DNA from: Bryobacteraceae bacterium
GTDB lineage: Bacteria > Acidobacteriota > Terriglobia > Bryobacterales > Bryobacteraceae
Assembly: GCA_025056455.1 (NCBI GenBank)
Contig: JANWVY010000008.1
Location: forward strand, 62,001 to 126,000
Direction of reading: 5' to 3'
Length of the DNA: 64,000 nt
The position numbers were made by a program, and so were the translations under genes. Positions 50,409-59,438 of this stretch are shown piece by piece. How positions within the stretch are numbered: the stretch's first letter is position 1; the number at the start of each line of letters is the position of its first letter. The notes beneath the pieces are model-generated. The model was not told the origin of the DNA, made no database searches, and worked only from the letters and a program-made list of their open reading frames with translations.

Positions 50409-52676
50409 TTAGAAAAAGCGCATGGTATAGGAGAACAGTACGCCCCGGCCGATTTCGGGCGCGAAGGCTTTAATAAAGGAGAGATGGTTGCGGTAGAGGC
50501 GGTCCGAGGCGTTAAAGAGATGAAAGCCAAACAAGTGCAGAAAATGTTTGGACGTCTTCGAATACAAAGCCTTGAGATTCATTACGGCGTAGCCTGCGGT
50601 CGGATCCTCCAGCGTGTAGACTCTGGCCTGTTTATTGGCGAGGAGAAGTTCTGGCATCACACTTAGGCTTCGCCAGCGGCCCTCGAGTCCTAGCCGCCCG
50701 CGAATTGGCGGAATGCGAGGAAGTGGAAGGTTGGGATTTCGCAGCTCTGCATTGACCGCGTCCATGCCGAGATGCAACCAAAGATTCGGCTGTAGTCCTG
50801 CGCTAAGACGCGCCTCGCTGCCCCGGTAGCGTGCCCCGCCTTGCCGGTAATCGGCCACCGGAAAACCGTCTTCAAATTTTCCTGTTGGAGCCAAAAATAC
50901 GAAATTGCTCATCCGGTAGTAAAAGAAATTCCATTCTCCACGCCAGCGCCCCGCACGTTGCCGCAGCGAGAGATCCACTCCGTTGCCGCGTTCACGACGC
51001 AGGTTTGGATTCCCGATTTCGAAGGTCAAATTTCCGGCATGAGGTCCGAAAGAGTAAAGTTCCTCGAGCGCTGGCGCGCGGAAAGAGCTGGCGAAGCTAC
51101 CAGCCAAGGCTCCCCCTTCCCACAACGGGATATGCACCCCGGTGGAGGCTGCAATTCCCGTAAAACTCCGTTTGCGCCCTTGTTCCGGATCGTACCGGTT
51201 ATGTTCCAAGCGAGCGCCAAACTGGATGCGGAACCGGGACATGCGCAACTGCTCCACAGCAAAGACAGCAATCGCGTTTTGATCGACTGGCGGCGTGATT
51301 GCTTCTTCGCCTTGGGCCTTGTAGTCGCGGGTTAGACCCCAAAAACCAAAAGTTCCCGACAGCGCCCCGCGAGGTTGCTGGTCAAAGACACCGCGATAAA
51401 TAAACTGCTTATTGTAAAAGCGGTTAGCGACCTTATCCGCTTCCTGTTCGCGGTGCTTCCAATCGCTGTAATTCAGGATCAGTTGAAACTGTTCAATCGC
51501 TGTGGCTAAGTTCTTAAAGCCACCATTCAGGCGCACGTTGTGGCGTCGGAAAGGAAGAAACACATTCTCGTGATGGTGATCTTCCTCCTTTCCAGCCGCT
51601 TTTTGCTGGCCCGCCTTTTCCTCGTGCTTTTCATCATGCTCCTGTTCGAAAGGAATGCCGTAGCGGCCATCTTGAAGGCTGTACGAGAAGTTGAAATAGA
51701 CTTTTTCTCCATAGCGGCCGAAGCCGGAGCTCGCGTCTTTGATATTGCTGAACGAGTTTGGGACGGTTCCGGCTGGAGTTTTGTAGTCGTCTAAGTAGAT
51801 GGCGCCGCCGTTGCCGAAAAACAACCAGCGTTTCACGCCATACTCAAACCCTCCGCTTCCACCGCGGCGGTTATTGTTGGTGCCCCCCAAGCTAGTGAGG
51901 AATCCGCGAAGTCCGGTATGAGGTTCTTTGTGGATTTGGTGGTGACCGCTGACCATATTCACCACCCCCCCGATGGCGCTTCCCTCGTACAGCAGGGTGG
52001 AAGGACCCCGAACGACTTCTACGCGTTCAATCGAATTCGGATCGAGAGGTTCGCCGTGATCGCCCGACTGCGACGAAAGCGTGCCAGTGCGGACGCCGTC
52101 CTGCATAATGAGCACCCGGTCTCCGTCAAAGCCGCGAATGACAGGCCGCGACGTTCCGGGCCCGAAGCTTCGTTTGGCAACACCGGCTTGGTTTTCTAAA
52201 ACTTCGCCAAGGGACGTAGCGGTCTGCTGCGTCAGCTCAACGGTGTCGATGGACGTCGTTGAGAGATAGGTCTCGAGGGTGGTTTCCTCTCGGCCCGACG
52301 CGGTCACTGTGAGTTGTTCCCGCACTGGTGCCAAACGCAAGCGAAAATCGGCAGTTACGGATGAGCCTGGGGCTATCTCGACGGTGCGGCGCTCATCCGC
52401 TAGGGAATGCAGGTGGGCAACTAGCTCATATTTGCCTGGCGGGATGTTCTCCAGCCGGTATTCTCCCTGGTCGTTGGTTTGAACGCTTCGCCCCAAGGGA
52501 ATCACCAAAACCACAGCGTGATGAAGTGGATCGCCCGTTGCGTCTAAGACCACCCTGCCCGTGATGGCGCCTCGCTGTTGACCTGAGGCCGGGGCGCCAA
52601 GGACCATCCATAAGAGCCCCATGGCCATCCCTCGCCTAGGGACCATCCACAAGAGCCCCATCGCTATCTCTCGCAT
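50409..52676 (-). CDS. TonB-dependent receptor with His/Glu-rich loop (zinc-type candidate)
   Basis: 755 residues from ATG 52676. CarboxypepD_reg-like domain (GRVVLDATGDPLHHAVV), plug with RSFGPGTSRPVIRGFDGDRVLIMQDGVRTG and ERVEVVRGPSTLLYEGSAIGGVVN, and a barrel ending TMRFF. Extracellular loop near residue 370 is packed with His/Glu (EQEHDEKHEEKAGQQ, then EEDHHHEN), as in ZnuD zinc receptors. The signal peptide is duplicated by a 39-bp tandem repeat (52601-52677), so several Met codons could be the true start. No TonB box could be fixed. Confidence 0.9.
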   Translation of the reverse strand: MREIAMGLLWMVPRRGMAMGLLWMVLGAPASGQQRGAITGRVVLDATGDPLHHAVVLVIPLGRSVQTNDQGEYRLENIPPGKYELVAHLHSLADERRTVEIAPGSSVTADFRLRLAPVREQLTVTASGREETTLETYLSTTSIDTVELTQQTATSLGEVLENQAGVAKRSFGPGTSRPVIRGFDGDRVLIMQDGVRTGTLSSQSGDHGEPLDPNSIERVEVVRGPSTLLYEGSAIGGVVNMVSGHHQIHKEPHTGLRGFLTSLGGTNNNRRGGSGGFEYGVKRWLFFGNGGAIYLDDYKTPAGTVPNSFSNIKDASSGFGRYGEKVYFNFSYSLQDGRYGIPFEQEHDEKHEEKAGQQKAAGKEEDHHHENVFLPFRRHNVRLNGGFKNLATAIEQFQLILNYSDWKHREQEADKVANRFYNKQFIYRGVFDQQPRGALSGTFGFWGLTRDYKAQGEEAITPPVDQNAIAVFAVEQLRMSRFRIQFGARLEHNRYDPEQGRKRSFTGIAASTGVHIPLWEGGALAGSFASSFRAPALEELYSFGPHAGNLTFEIGNPNLRRERGNGVDLSLRQRAGRWRGEWNFFYYRMSNFVFLAPTGKFEDGFPVADYRQGGARYRGSEARLSAGLQPNLWLHLGMDAVNAELRNPNLPLPRIPPIRGRLGLEGRWRSLSVMPELLLANKQARVYTLEDPTAGYAVMNLKALYSKTSKHFLHLFGFHLFNASDRLYRNHLSFIKAFAPEIGRGVLFSYTMRFF

Positions 52677-52677
52677 G
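52601..52677. repeat. 39-bp tandem duplication in a signal peptide
   Basis: GGACCATCC begins at 52601 and again at 52640, with the flanking 38 nt nearly identical. In protein terms MGLLWMV appears twice, 13 residues apart, at the N-terminus of the TonB receptor. Confidence 0.85.
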
Positions 52678-52900
52678 TTGATTAGGTTCCCACAGCCGCG
52701 GTGCACAACCGACATTCAATCCTTGAGCGGGTCAAATTTTGGGCATAAAAGGGCCCAAATCAACGACTAGCGGGCAGCAGCCAGGACGTCTCGCGGCCCA
52801 ACTGGAGCTTGTGGACCGTAGGGGAGCCTCTCCGAAATCTCGAACTGAGCTTTCCGAAACCCCCCTTTTTCACCTTCCTAGCGGTCCCACCCTAGGCCGT

Positions 52901-52909
52901 TGCTATAAT
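52901..52909 (+). promoter_or_regulatory. Extended -10 promoter of yjbQ
   Basis: TGCTATAAT (TGn plus perfect TATAAT). Transcript start near 52916, leader about 65 nt with GAGGGGG before ATG 52981. Confidence 0.65.
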
Positions 52910-52980
52910 CGGAAAAGAATCCTCAATTAAGTTGGATCGAAGTGGCGGGTTTGTGTATCAACCATTCTTAGAGGGGGACA

Positions 52981-53481
52981 ATGAGTCCTGTGAACACGAC
53001 ACACGAGTCCGTCGATACCCTACAGCAGGGCAGCCTAGCGCAGCCTGCCACCTTTAAGGTGTACAACCGGGTGATCGACTGGATCTCAAGCGAACGTTTG
53101 CAATTAATGAACATCACGGACCGCATTAACGAGATTGTTCGCAAGAGTGGCGTTAAGGACGGTCTGGTTCACTTGCAGACCCTTCATACCACCACGGCCA
53201 TTTTCATCAACGAGTGGCAAGACGCGCTGCTGCACGATGTTCGCCAGTTCTTAGAGAAGTTGGTGGATCGCAACGAATACTACCGCCATAACGATCCCCT
53301 GTTTTCCGACTGTGAACGGCGCAACGCGGATTCTCACATGCGCGGCATGCTGATGGGGCAAACACTTTGCTTGCAGGTGCGGAACGCTTCTGTGTTGTTA
53401 GGAACGTGGCAAAGCATTGTGTTTGCAGAATTCGACGGGCCTCGCAGTCGAGCCCTCGCGGTCCAGGTCCAAGGCATTTAA
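52981..53481 (+). CDS. yjbQ: YjbQ family protein (UPF0047)
   Basis: 166 residues. Family motifs LQTLHTTTAIFINEWQDALLHD, NADSHMRGMLMG and GTWQSIVFAEFDGPRSR are intact; the N-terminus is about 25 residues longer than usual. YjbQ proteins form trimers and show weak thiamine-phosphate synthase activity in vitro; their physiological role is unsettled. The DUF2203 gene follows after 3 nt, so they form an operon. Confidence 0.93.
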   Translation: MSPVNTTHESVDTLQQGSLAQPATFKVYNRVIDWISSERLQLMNITDRINEIVRKSGVKDGLVHLQTLHTTTAIFINEWQDALLHDVRQFLEKLVDRNEYYRHNDPLFSDCERRNADSHMRGMLMGQTLCLQVRNASVLLGTWQSIVFAEFDGPRSRALAVQVQGI

Positions 53482-53484
53482 GCG

Positions 53485-53937
53485 ATGCAGTCCCGAATGG
53501 CCACTTACTTCCGAATTGAGCAGGCCGAGGCGCTGTTGAAGGAAGTCGAAGAGGCGGTTCGGCAGGCGATCCAGCTGAAACAGTTTTACGTTGAAGCCGA
53601 GGCGATTCTACGCCAGGAGACCCAGCGAATTTTGGTTTCTGGGGGCGCACTGGTCGACGTTGGCCGGTTGCAAGCCGAGCGGTCACGCCGGGATACGTGC
53701 GCCCGAAAGCTGAACGAAGCGATCGAACGGATTCACTCATTTGGTTGTGAATTGAAAGATCTCGATCTCGGGTTAATTGACTTTCGCACCCTGTACCAGG
53801 GCCGGGAAGTATACCTTTGTTGGAAACTTGGAGAGCCGAAGATCGAGTACTGGCACGGCTTGGAGGAAGGCTTCCGGGGCCGCAAGAAGATCGATGAGAA
53901 GTTCTTGAAGGAACATCGCGGCAGCCTCCCCATGTAG
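53485..53937 (+). CDS. DUF2203 family protein
   Basis: 150 residues. Long helical N-terminus (QAEALLKEVEEAVRQAIQLKQF) and the conserved C-terminal block GLIDFRTLYQGREVYLCWKLGEPKIEYWHGLEEGF typical of DUF2203. Function of the family is unknown. Close coupling to yjbQ suggests a shared process. Confidence 0.9.
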   Translation: MQSRMATYFRIEQAEALLKEVEEAVRQAIQLKQFYVEAEAILRQETQRILVSGGALVDVGRLQAERSRRDTCARKLNEAIERIHSFGCELKDLDLGLIDFRTLYQGREVYLCWKLGEPKIEYWHGLEEGFRGRKKIDEKFLKEHRGSLPM

Positions 53938-54201
53938 AGAGTTGGCCTGCTTGGTGCCGGTCTTACCTGGACTACCTGTCGAACCCAAGCGCGCAGCATT
54001 TTTGGAGTGAGCCCGACCGGCGACGATTTGGTACCCTTTGCGAGAGCTTGGAAGAGCAAAGTGGGTCGTACGCTCAACCAAGTGTCGCACCAAGTTAAAA
54101 GGGGAACTTCTCCTAAGAAAAACAACCGCGCCGCGGCAAGGAAGGGGGCCCTAGAAAACAGCTTCCTAAGGTCCCCCGGCTGGATACGCGCAAGCTGCCG
54201 A
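53938..54201. other. Intergenic stretch without a convincing gene
   Basis: 264 nt. A GTG-started frame from 54007 is Lys/Arg-rich and unlike a folded protein. No terminator with a U-run, tRNA or repeat seen. Confidence 0.5.
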
Positions 54202-54405
54202 TTAGCCCGTCATGCGAGTCGCCTCGCCTGCCGCCAGCTCATCCAATAATTGAAACAGCGCCGATCGTTCATCTGATGACAGGCGCCGTAGAATGAGCTG
54301 GAACTCATCCGCAGAAAATTGGTTCTGCGTCAGAGCCCGGACCAGCGTTTCGACACGCCCTAGGGGCGGTGCAGGTTGCCGTGGTGGCACACCATATACC
54401 GGCAT
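54202..54405 (-). CDS. Possible 67-residue small protein
   Basis: MPVYGVPPRQPAPPLGRVET is followed by LVRALTQNQFSADEFQLILRRLSSDERSALFQLLDELAAG, an amphipathic helical pattern with balanced charge. Same strand and just downstream of the transglutaminase-like gene, whose N-terminus has a similar FSPDELRILLKLNSP helix. Plausible real gene, family unknown. Confidence 0.5.
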   Translation of the reverse strand: MPVYGVPPRQPAPPLGRVETLVRALTQNQFSADEFQLILRRLSSDERSALFQLLDELAAGEATRMTG

Positions 54406-54457
54406 ATCTAGATGATTCGGTCTAGATTGCGTCTTGCTTTAGCCGAAATGTTACAAA

Positions 54458-55090
54458 TTACGGTACGAGGCCAAAAATCTCGGATTGGCGGAGACGGTTG
54501 TCCACCAGGTTCAGCCGTTTCTCCATCGATGGCCTTAGAAGGGGAGTATGGTGAATCACTGCTAGGTGTTCGGGTATTGCCCAGACGTCCTCTTCCGCGG
54601 TCCGCCAGTTTGCAAAACGCAGCAGCGAGACAGGACGGGAATAGGCGCGCAAGGATTTTTCCCCCTTCAAATTGTGATAGTGCTCAAAATAAGACATAAC
54701 GAGCTCCCGCACGGTTCGATAAACGGGCTCTCGAAAGCGTAAGCTCGCGTACTTCGACTTCGCGATGGCGCCCCAAAATCCATGCACCTGATAGACGGCC
54801 AACACGTGGTCGTCGTCGCGGACGGCCTCCAAGTCCAGAAGCGTGGGTGGATGGCCATGTACCTCTAGCGCAGCAGCGGCAAACAAGGCTCCTTCCATGC
54901 AATGAGCGAGGCGGTCACGCAGAACGCGCCGCGGAGACCGACAAGTCGGGCCGTTTAGTTCTAAGTTGTAGCTCACGTCCTCATCGAGAAACCTTTGGAT
55001 CTTTGCTGGACTGTTCAGTTTCAGGAGGATACGGAGTTCGTCGGGAGAGAATCGATCGCTTTTCGTCTCAGAAGAAGCGGATTTTCTCAT
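54458..55090 (-). CDS. Transglutaminase-like protein, function unknown
   Basis: 210 residues. The segment CRSPRRVLRDRLAHCMEGALFAAAALEVHG looks like the nucleophile helix of the transglutaminase-like fold (Cys in AHCMEGA), followed by a His in RDDDHVLAVYQVHGFWGAIAKSKYASLRF. The Asp of the triad was not located. No signal peptide. Its start overlaps the ABC transporter end by 23 nt, so it is the last gene of that operon. Confidence 0.7.
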   Translation of the reverse strand: MRKSASSETKSDRFSPDELRILLKLNSPAKIQRFLDEDVSYNLELNGPTCRSPRRVLRDRLAHCMEGALFAAAALEVHGHPPTLLDLEAVRDDDHVLAVYQVHGFWGAIAKSKYASLRFREPVYRTVRELVMSYFEHYHNLKGEKSLRAYSRPVSLLRFANWRTAEEDVWAIPEHLAVIHHTPLLRPSMEKRLNLVDNRLRQSEIFGLVP

Positions 55091-56996
55091 TTGGATTGCT
55101 CGGCTCCTCTAATAGTGGAAGTTCGGCTGAGTCCTTTTCCACAGCGTCGCCCTCCCCCGGGGCCAGGAAAAGATTCGTTTCTAGCCCGTGCTGTCGTGTG
55201 TACAAATCGTAGTATCGCCCACGCGCGGCAAATAGGGATTCGTGCGTACCTTGTTCAAGAATCTTGCCATCTTCGAGCACGAGAATTTGATCAGCCCGGC
55301 GGATGGTGGACAGCCGGTGCGCAATGACGAACGTGGTGCGTCCCTGCATGAGATGGGATAGTCCTTGCTGAATCATAGCTTCCGATTCGGAGTCCAGACT
55401 TGAGGTGGCCTCGTCGAGGATCAAAATCCGGGGATTGGCCAAAATCGCCCGCGCAATGGAGAGTCGCTGGCGTTGCCCACCAGATAGTTTCACGCCGCGT
55501 TCTCCAACGATCGTCTCATACTTTTCGGGGAGCCTTTCGGCGAACTCGTCCACTCGAGCGATCCGACAGGCTTGTAGAATCTCCTCCTCGCTTGCGTCGG
55601 GTCTTGCGAATGCGACGTTTTCGCGAATTGTTCCGTCAAACAGAAATGTATCTTGAAGAACGACCCCCAGCTGCGTACGGAAGCTGTCTAATCTGACTTG
55701 GGAAAGATCCACGCCATCCACCGTCACGGTTCCCCCGGTCGGAGCATAAAAAGCAGCAATCAGGCCGATAGTGGTGGATTTTCCTGATCCTGACGAGCCG
55801 ACCAGCGCTGTAACCGTTCCCGGCCGGGCAAGAAACGAAACCCCTTGTAGGACGGGCTTACCCTCCTCATAGGCAAAACTTACGTTGTCGAATCGCACCT
55901 CGCCGCGAATTGTAGGGAGTACGATGGTGCGATTTGGGGCTTCGTCTTCTCTGCTCTCGAGAAGAATCTCTCGCGTCCGCTCCAGTCCTGCTAGGGCTTC
56001 TGTCAATTGCGTACCGATGCCGACCACCTGGAAAACGGGGGCTACAAGAAACGCCAAAAAAGCTGTGAAGGTTGCAAAGCCGCCAAGAGTCAAGGAGCCT
56101 GCAAAAATCTGTTTGGCCCCTACATACATGACGAGCGCCCCCACAATGCCGAGCAAGAGCGTCGCGGAGAGGCTCATCAGCGACACTCCTGTTAACGATC
56201 GGAGGACGTTGTCCAGCAAGCGCTGCACGCCCTGTGCGAATACTTGCTCCTCGCGCGATTCGGCGTGATAACCCTTGATTACTCGAATGCCTCCCAGTGA
56301 TTCGGTCAACCGGCCGGTGACTTCACTATGAATCTTGCTACGCTCTCGAAAAATTGGCCTTAACGTGGAAAACGCCCGTTTGAGAATCACTGCGAAGACG
56401 AAAATCACGCCAATCGCCACAGCCGTCATGACGGGACTGATTTTCAAAAGAATCACCAGCGAAAAAATCGCCGTCAACAGTCCGCCCAAAAACTCCACCA
56501 AACCAGTCCCAACCAAATTCCGCACACCCTCCACGTCGGTCATGATCCGGCTCGCCAAGACGCCCGTCTTTTGGGAGTCAAAATAAGCCAGCGGTAGGCG
56601 TCCCACATGCGCTTGAACTCGCAGCCGCATTTCCGCAATGAGCTTCTGGGCCGACTTAGAAAGCAATTGGGTTAGAGCGAAGGAGGATATTGCCTGAATC
56701 GCCGTTGCCGCTAGCACAGTGGAAAACAAAGGAGCCAACAGCTCGGGACGTTGTTTGCCAATCACGTCATCGATGAGGAACTTGGTAGAGGCAGGCAGTA
56801 CAAGCCCCGCCAAGCGACTCAGGACAATGAGTGCCAATCCAACTAGCAGCAGGCCTCGCCGCGGGCGAACAAGTTCCCAAACAAAAGGTAGAACCGCGCT
56901 AAGCTTCGCTGTCGTCTTCTGCTCAGTTTGGCCCGTTCGTCGCGATGGCCGTGTCCGTTCAGGGAATCTGGTAGATATAGAGTGAATGGCCCGCAT
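55068..56996 (-). CDS. ABC exporter, fused permease-ATPase (MsbA-like)
   Basis: 642 residues: six-helix permease domain (about 40-335) and ATPase domain (about 365-600) with Walker A GSSGSGKST, signature LSGGQRQRL, Walker B ILILDEATSSLD and switch His in IAHRLSTIR. The C-terminal 40 residues are acidic. Homodimeric exporters of this class move lipids, lipid-linked glycans or drugs. The gene overlaps the upstream GT39-like gene by 38 nt and the downstream gene by 23 nt. Confidence 0.93.
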   Translation of the reverse strand: MRAIHSISTRFPERTRPSRRTGQTEQKTTAKLSAVLPFVWELVRPRRGLLLVGLALIVLSRLAGLVLPASTKFLIDDVIGKQRPELLAPLFSTVLAATAIQAISSFALTQLLSKSAQKLIAEMRLRVQAHVGRLPLAYFDSQKTGVLASRIMTDVEGVRNLVGTGLVEFLGGLLTAIFSLVILLKISPVMTAVAIGVIFVFAVILKRAFSTLRPIFRERSKIHSEVTGRLTESLGGIRVIKGYHAESREEQVFAQGVQRLLDNVLRSLTGVSLMSLSATLLLGIVGALVMYVGAKQIFAGSLTLGGFATFTAFLAFLVAPVFQVVGIGTQLTEALAGLERTREILLESREDEAPNRTIVLPTIRGEVRFDNVSFAYEEGKPVLQGVSFLARPGTVTALVGSSGSGKSTTIGLIAAFYAPTGGTVTVDGVDLSQVRLDSFRTQLGVVLQDTFLFDGTIRENVAFARPDASEEEILQACRIARVDEFAERLPEKYETIVGERGVKLSGGQRQRLSIARAILANPRILILDEATSSLDSESEAMIQQGLSHLMQGRTTFVIAHRLSTIRRADQILVLEDGKILEQGTHESLFAARGRYYDLYTRQHGLETNLFLAPGEGDAVEKDSAELPLLEEPSNPNEKIRFF

Positions 56997-58641
56997 AGCC
57001 GATGGGCTGCTTCTGTCGGAACGCCGCGTAGTAGTCGCGATATGCGGGGTCCGCGAACTGCCCTGTTAATAGGGTCGCACTAATTGCATAGATTCCGGGG
57101 CCTGGCTCTAGCTTCGCGGTTTGAGGCCGGAATCCTCCGTAGGGCGGTTCGATCCACTTCACCTGATCTTCCCGGAAATAAGCATAAACGTTATCACTGC
57201 CAAAGTAGGATAAGAAGAACTGGGGGACTTGGGCCTGCTGGACCCAGCGGCGAAGTTCTCTTAGGTCTTGACCCCAGTCAACATTACTGTCAGATAAATA
57301 ACGCAGGGCGTTTTTCGGCCCTCCCGAAGCAACATTGAAGTATGACAGCAGATGAGGATACTGCGGCGCGACAGCGCAAAACATACTGAGCACGAGCATG
57401 GCAGGGCTCCAGGCCGGCAACCTGGCCAACCAGCGACCAACCATGAACAAGGCAAAGGGAAGGCAGGGCAAAATCAACCGAAATCCGAGCTGAAGGTTCG
57501 AGCTGGATGCGAGGACAAAGTACCAGGGGGCTGGCATGATCCAGAGCAAGTCCGAAAAAGTCAGCTTTCTTTGCCAGGCCTCCCGAATGATCCAAATGCT
57601 GCCCAGCCCCACAGCAAGCAGCAAGGGTTCGGGGGACTTGACCAAAGTCGCTACCAAGAAATAGCTCCAGTGACCCCAGGGATGCCGTTGCCCGAGCAGA
57701 TACACCGCACTTTCTTGTCCGAGATTAAATAAAATCCCCGAAATGCCATGCCACAAACGAATGGGAATTGGAAACCAGTCTAAGGCCATGAACAAGTTCG
57801 CGAACAATCCCGGTAAGAACCGCCTCTCCGCTAGGGCTTGAAGTTCGTTTTCTGGAATCGCTTGCAGCTGGAATCCGAAGGCCACGGCGGAAAGTGCGTA
57901 AGGAATTAGAGCCACCAGCAGTAGACCTCCCAGCAAACTCCTCCCTCGTAGCCGTAAGACTGCCAGCAAAAGTGGCAAAGGCGACAAAAACAGCATCGAG
58001 AGCTTCCCAAGCCAGGCCAGCGTAGTGGCCACCGCTACCCACAAGAGGTGGATGAGTGTTGGCTGTCGCCAAAACCGCCACGCGCAATACCAAGACACCA
58101 GGTAACCAAACGTGGCCGCATGATCGTTTTTGAAAAGAGCGGCATGGCCTAGGGCTGTTGGTTCCAGGGCGAAACAGGCCGCCAAGGCCAAGGCAATCGC
58201 CGGTGGGAAGAGCTGGCGAGCCCACCACCACAACAGAACAACCGTTGCGAGGGGAAAAATCACCACCCCGAGCCGAGCCCGAAACATGCTCTCGCGAATC
58301 TGGCGCTCGGTCATGCGCCGAATCATATCGAGGCCCACGGGCCATTCGTGCCGCTTACTCCAGACTGGGTGGGACTCCTCCACGATTCGAAAATCGGCGC
58401 TGGCGGCCAGAGCTCCCCCCGTAATCTTGATTAACGGGGGCAGGTCGCCAGGATATAAACTGTCATTCCCCTCCCAGTACAGGATGGAGGAAACAATGTG
58501 ACTCGGCTCATCAACCGTAACCCCGGTCTTTGCGGCAAGATCGAGAATCACGCCCAGATAGCCCGCTACTAGCATGGCCAGCAACAGGACTTCGGCCATG
58601 GTTCTGGCTCTTCGACGAGGGAGCTTCAAAGCAAACAACAT
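56959..58641 (-). CDS. GT39/PMT-like integral membrane glycosyltransferase
   Basis: 560 residues from ATG 58641. About 10-11 membrane helices with a first extracytoplasmic loop containing VTVDEPSHIVSSILYW, where Asp-Glu matches the catalytic acidic pair of PMT/ArnT-type glycosyltransferases, and a soluble C-terminal domain (SNVDWGQDLRELRRWV). It likely uses a polyprenyl-phosphate sugar donor. Co-transcribed with the ABC exporter, suggesting cell-envelope glycan export and transfer. The frame can extend to 58728 but would then overlap the divergent gene. Confidence 0.85.
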   Translation of the reverse strand: MLFALKLPRRRARTMAEVLLLAMLVAGYLGVILDLAAKTGVTVDEPSHIVSSILYWEGNDSLYPGDLPPLIKITGGALAASADFRIVEESHPVWSKRHEWPVGLDMIRRMTERQIRESMFRARLGVVIFPLATVVLLWWWARQLFPPAIALALAACFALEPTALGHAALFKNDHAATFGYLVSWYCAWRFWRQPTLIHLLWVAVATTLAWLGKLSMLFLSPLPLLLAVLRLRGRSLLGGLLLVALIPYALSAVAFGFQLQAIPENELQALAERRFLPGLFANLFMALDWFPIPIRLWHGISGILFNLGQESAVYLLGQRHPWGHWSYFLVATLVKSPEPLLLAVGLGSIWIIREAWQRKLTFSDLLWIMPAPWYFVLASSSNLQLGFRLILPCLPFALFMVGRWLARLPAWSPAMLVLSMFCAVAPQYPHLLSYFNVASGGPKNALRYLSDSNVDWGQDLRELRRWVQQAQVPQFFLSYFGSDNVYAYFREDQVKWIEPPYGGFRPQTAKLEPGPGIYAISATLLTGQFADPAYRDYYAAFRQKQPIGYAGHSLYIYQIP

Positions 58642-58728
58642 GGAGATGCAGCCTCTCGATTCTGAGCCGTCGCAGGCGGAGCGTGTAAGGCCATCTGCTA
58701 CACTGAAACTTTGGGAGGCTATCTTCAT

Positions 58729-59127
58729 TTGAGCAAATCGTCCACCTCGGTTTCCGTGTGGTTGCCGGTGCTGGCGCTCGCTTGGCTAGTGCCTGGCGGC
58801 GGCCATCTCATGCTCCGGCGCACCACGCGTGGTCTCCTGCTCGCCGCGTCCATCACCCTCACCTTTCTATTTGGCATCCTGATGCGCGGAGCAATGTTTA
58901 CTCCGATGACGGGGGATCTTTTGACAACAATCATCTACTGTGGTGGCTTTCTTGGTGATCTGGCAAGCGGCATCCTGTATTTGTTCACCATCTGGATGGG
59001 CTATTCTCAACCAGAGGTCGCTGGTCACGTGCATGACTACGGCACAAAGTTTCTGGTCGCAGCGGGTCTGATGAACGTACTGGCCATGGTGGACGCTTAC
59101 GAAATCGCCGTTGGCAAAAAGAGCTGA
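58729..59127 (+). CDS. Small polytopic membrane protein
   Basis: 132 residues from TTG 58729 with GGGAGG 10 nt upstream. About four hydrophobic segments (WLPVLALAWLVPGGGHLML; LLLAASITLTFLFGILM; LASGILYLFTIWMGY; FLVAAGLMNVLAMVDAY). The WxxPGxGHxxLRRxxRG pattern is common to small acidobacterial and planctomycete membrane proteins. Function unknown. The next gene starts 5 nt after its stop. Confidence 0.8.
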   Translation: MSKSSTSVSVWLPVLALAWLVPGGGHLMLRRTTRGLLLAASITLTFLFGILMRGAMFTPMTGDLLTTIIYCGGFLGDLASGILYLFTIWMGYSQPEVAGHVHDYGTKFLVAAGLMNVLAMVDAYEIAVGKKS

Positions 59128-59132
59128 TCACG

Positions 59133-59318
59133 ATGCCGAAGATGAATTTGAGCCATTTTGAAGCTGCCCTCCTCTTTGCGCTGTTTACCTCGGTCGTGCT
59201 GGGCATCGTCACGAAGAAGACCGACGCAGAACGAATTCGTTATGGACTCCGCAGCTTCGCTTATTTCATCCTAGTGCTCTTTGGCTTAGGCTGGCTCATG
59301 TATTTCGGCCACGGTTAA
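59133..59318 (+). CDS. 61-residue membrane protein
   Basis: Two transmembrane helices (about 8-25 and 40-57) joined by a basic loop (KKTDAERIRYGLRSF). In operon with the preceding membrane protein (5 nt spacing). Function unknown. Confidence 0.75.
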   Translation: MPKMNLSHFEAALLFALFTSVVLGIVTKKTDAERIRYGLRSFAYFILVLFGLGWLMYFGHG

Positions 59319-59438
59319 CTCTGTTGCGCCAAGTGCAGCCGATGAGAACTTGGCGAGTTTAAATAGGCCATCCCTCGGGTGAAAAGCCCTGGGAGGGTCA
59401 CCCCTGAACCACCGGTTCCGGATCTCCTTGCACGGCGC

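Noticed and set aside
54007-54249. 80-residue plus-strand frame after the DUF2203 gene
   Set aside because: Basic, low-complexity composition, no promoter or Shine-Dalgarno sequence, and overlap with the more protein-like minus frame at 54202-54405.
59340-59400. Possible terminator between small membrane protein and histidine kinase
   Set aside because: CCCTC/GAGGG pairing is interrupted and no T-run follows on either strand.
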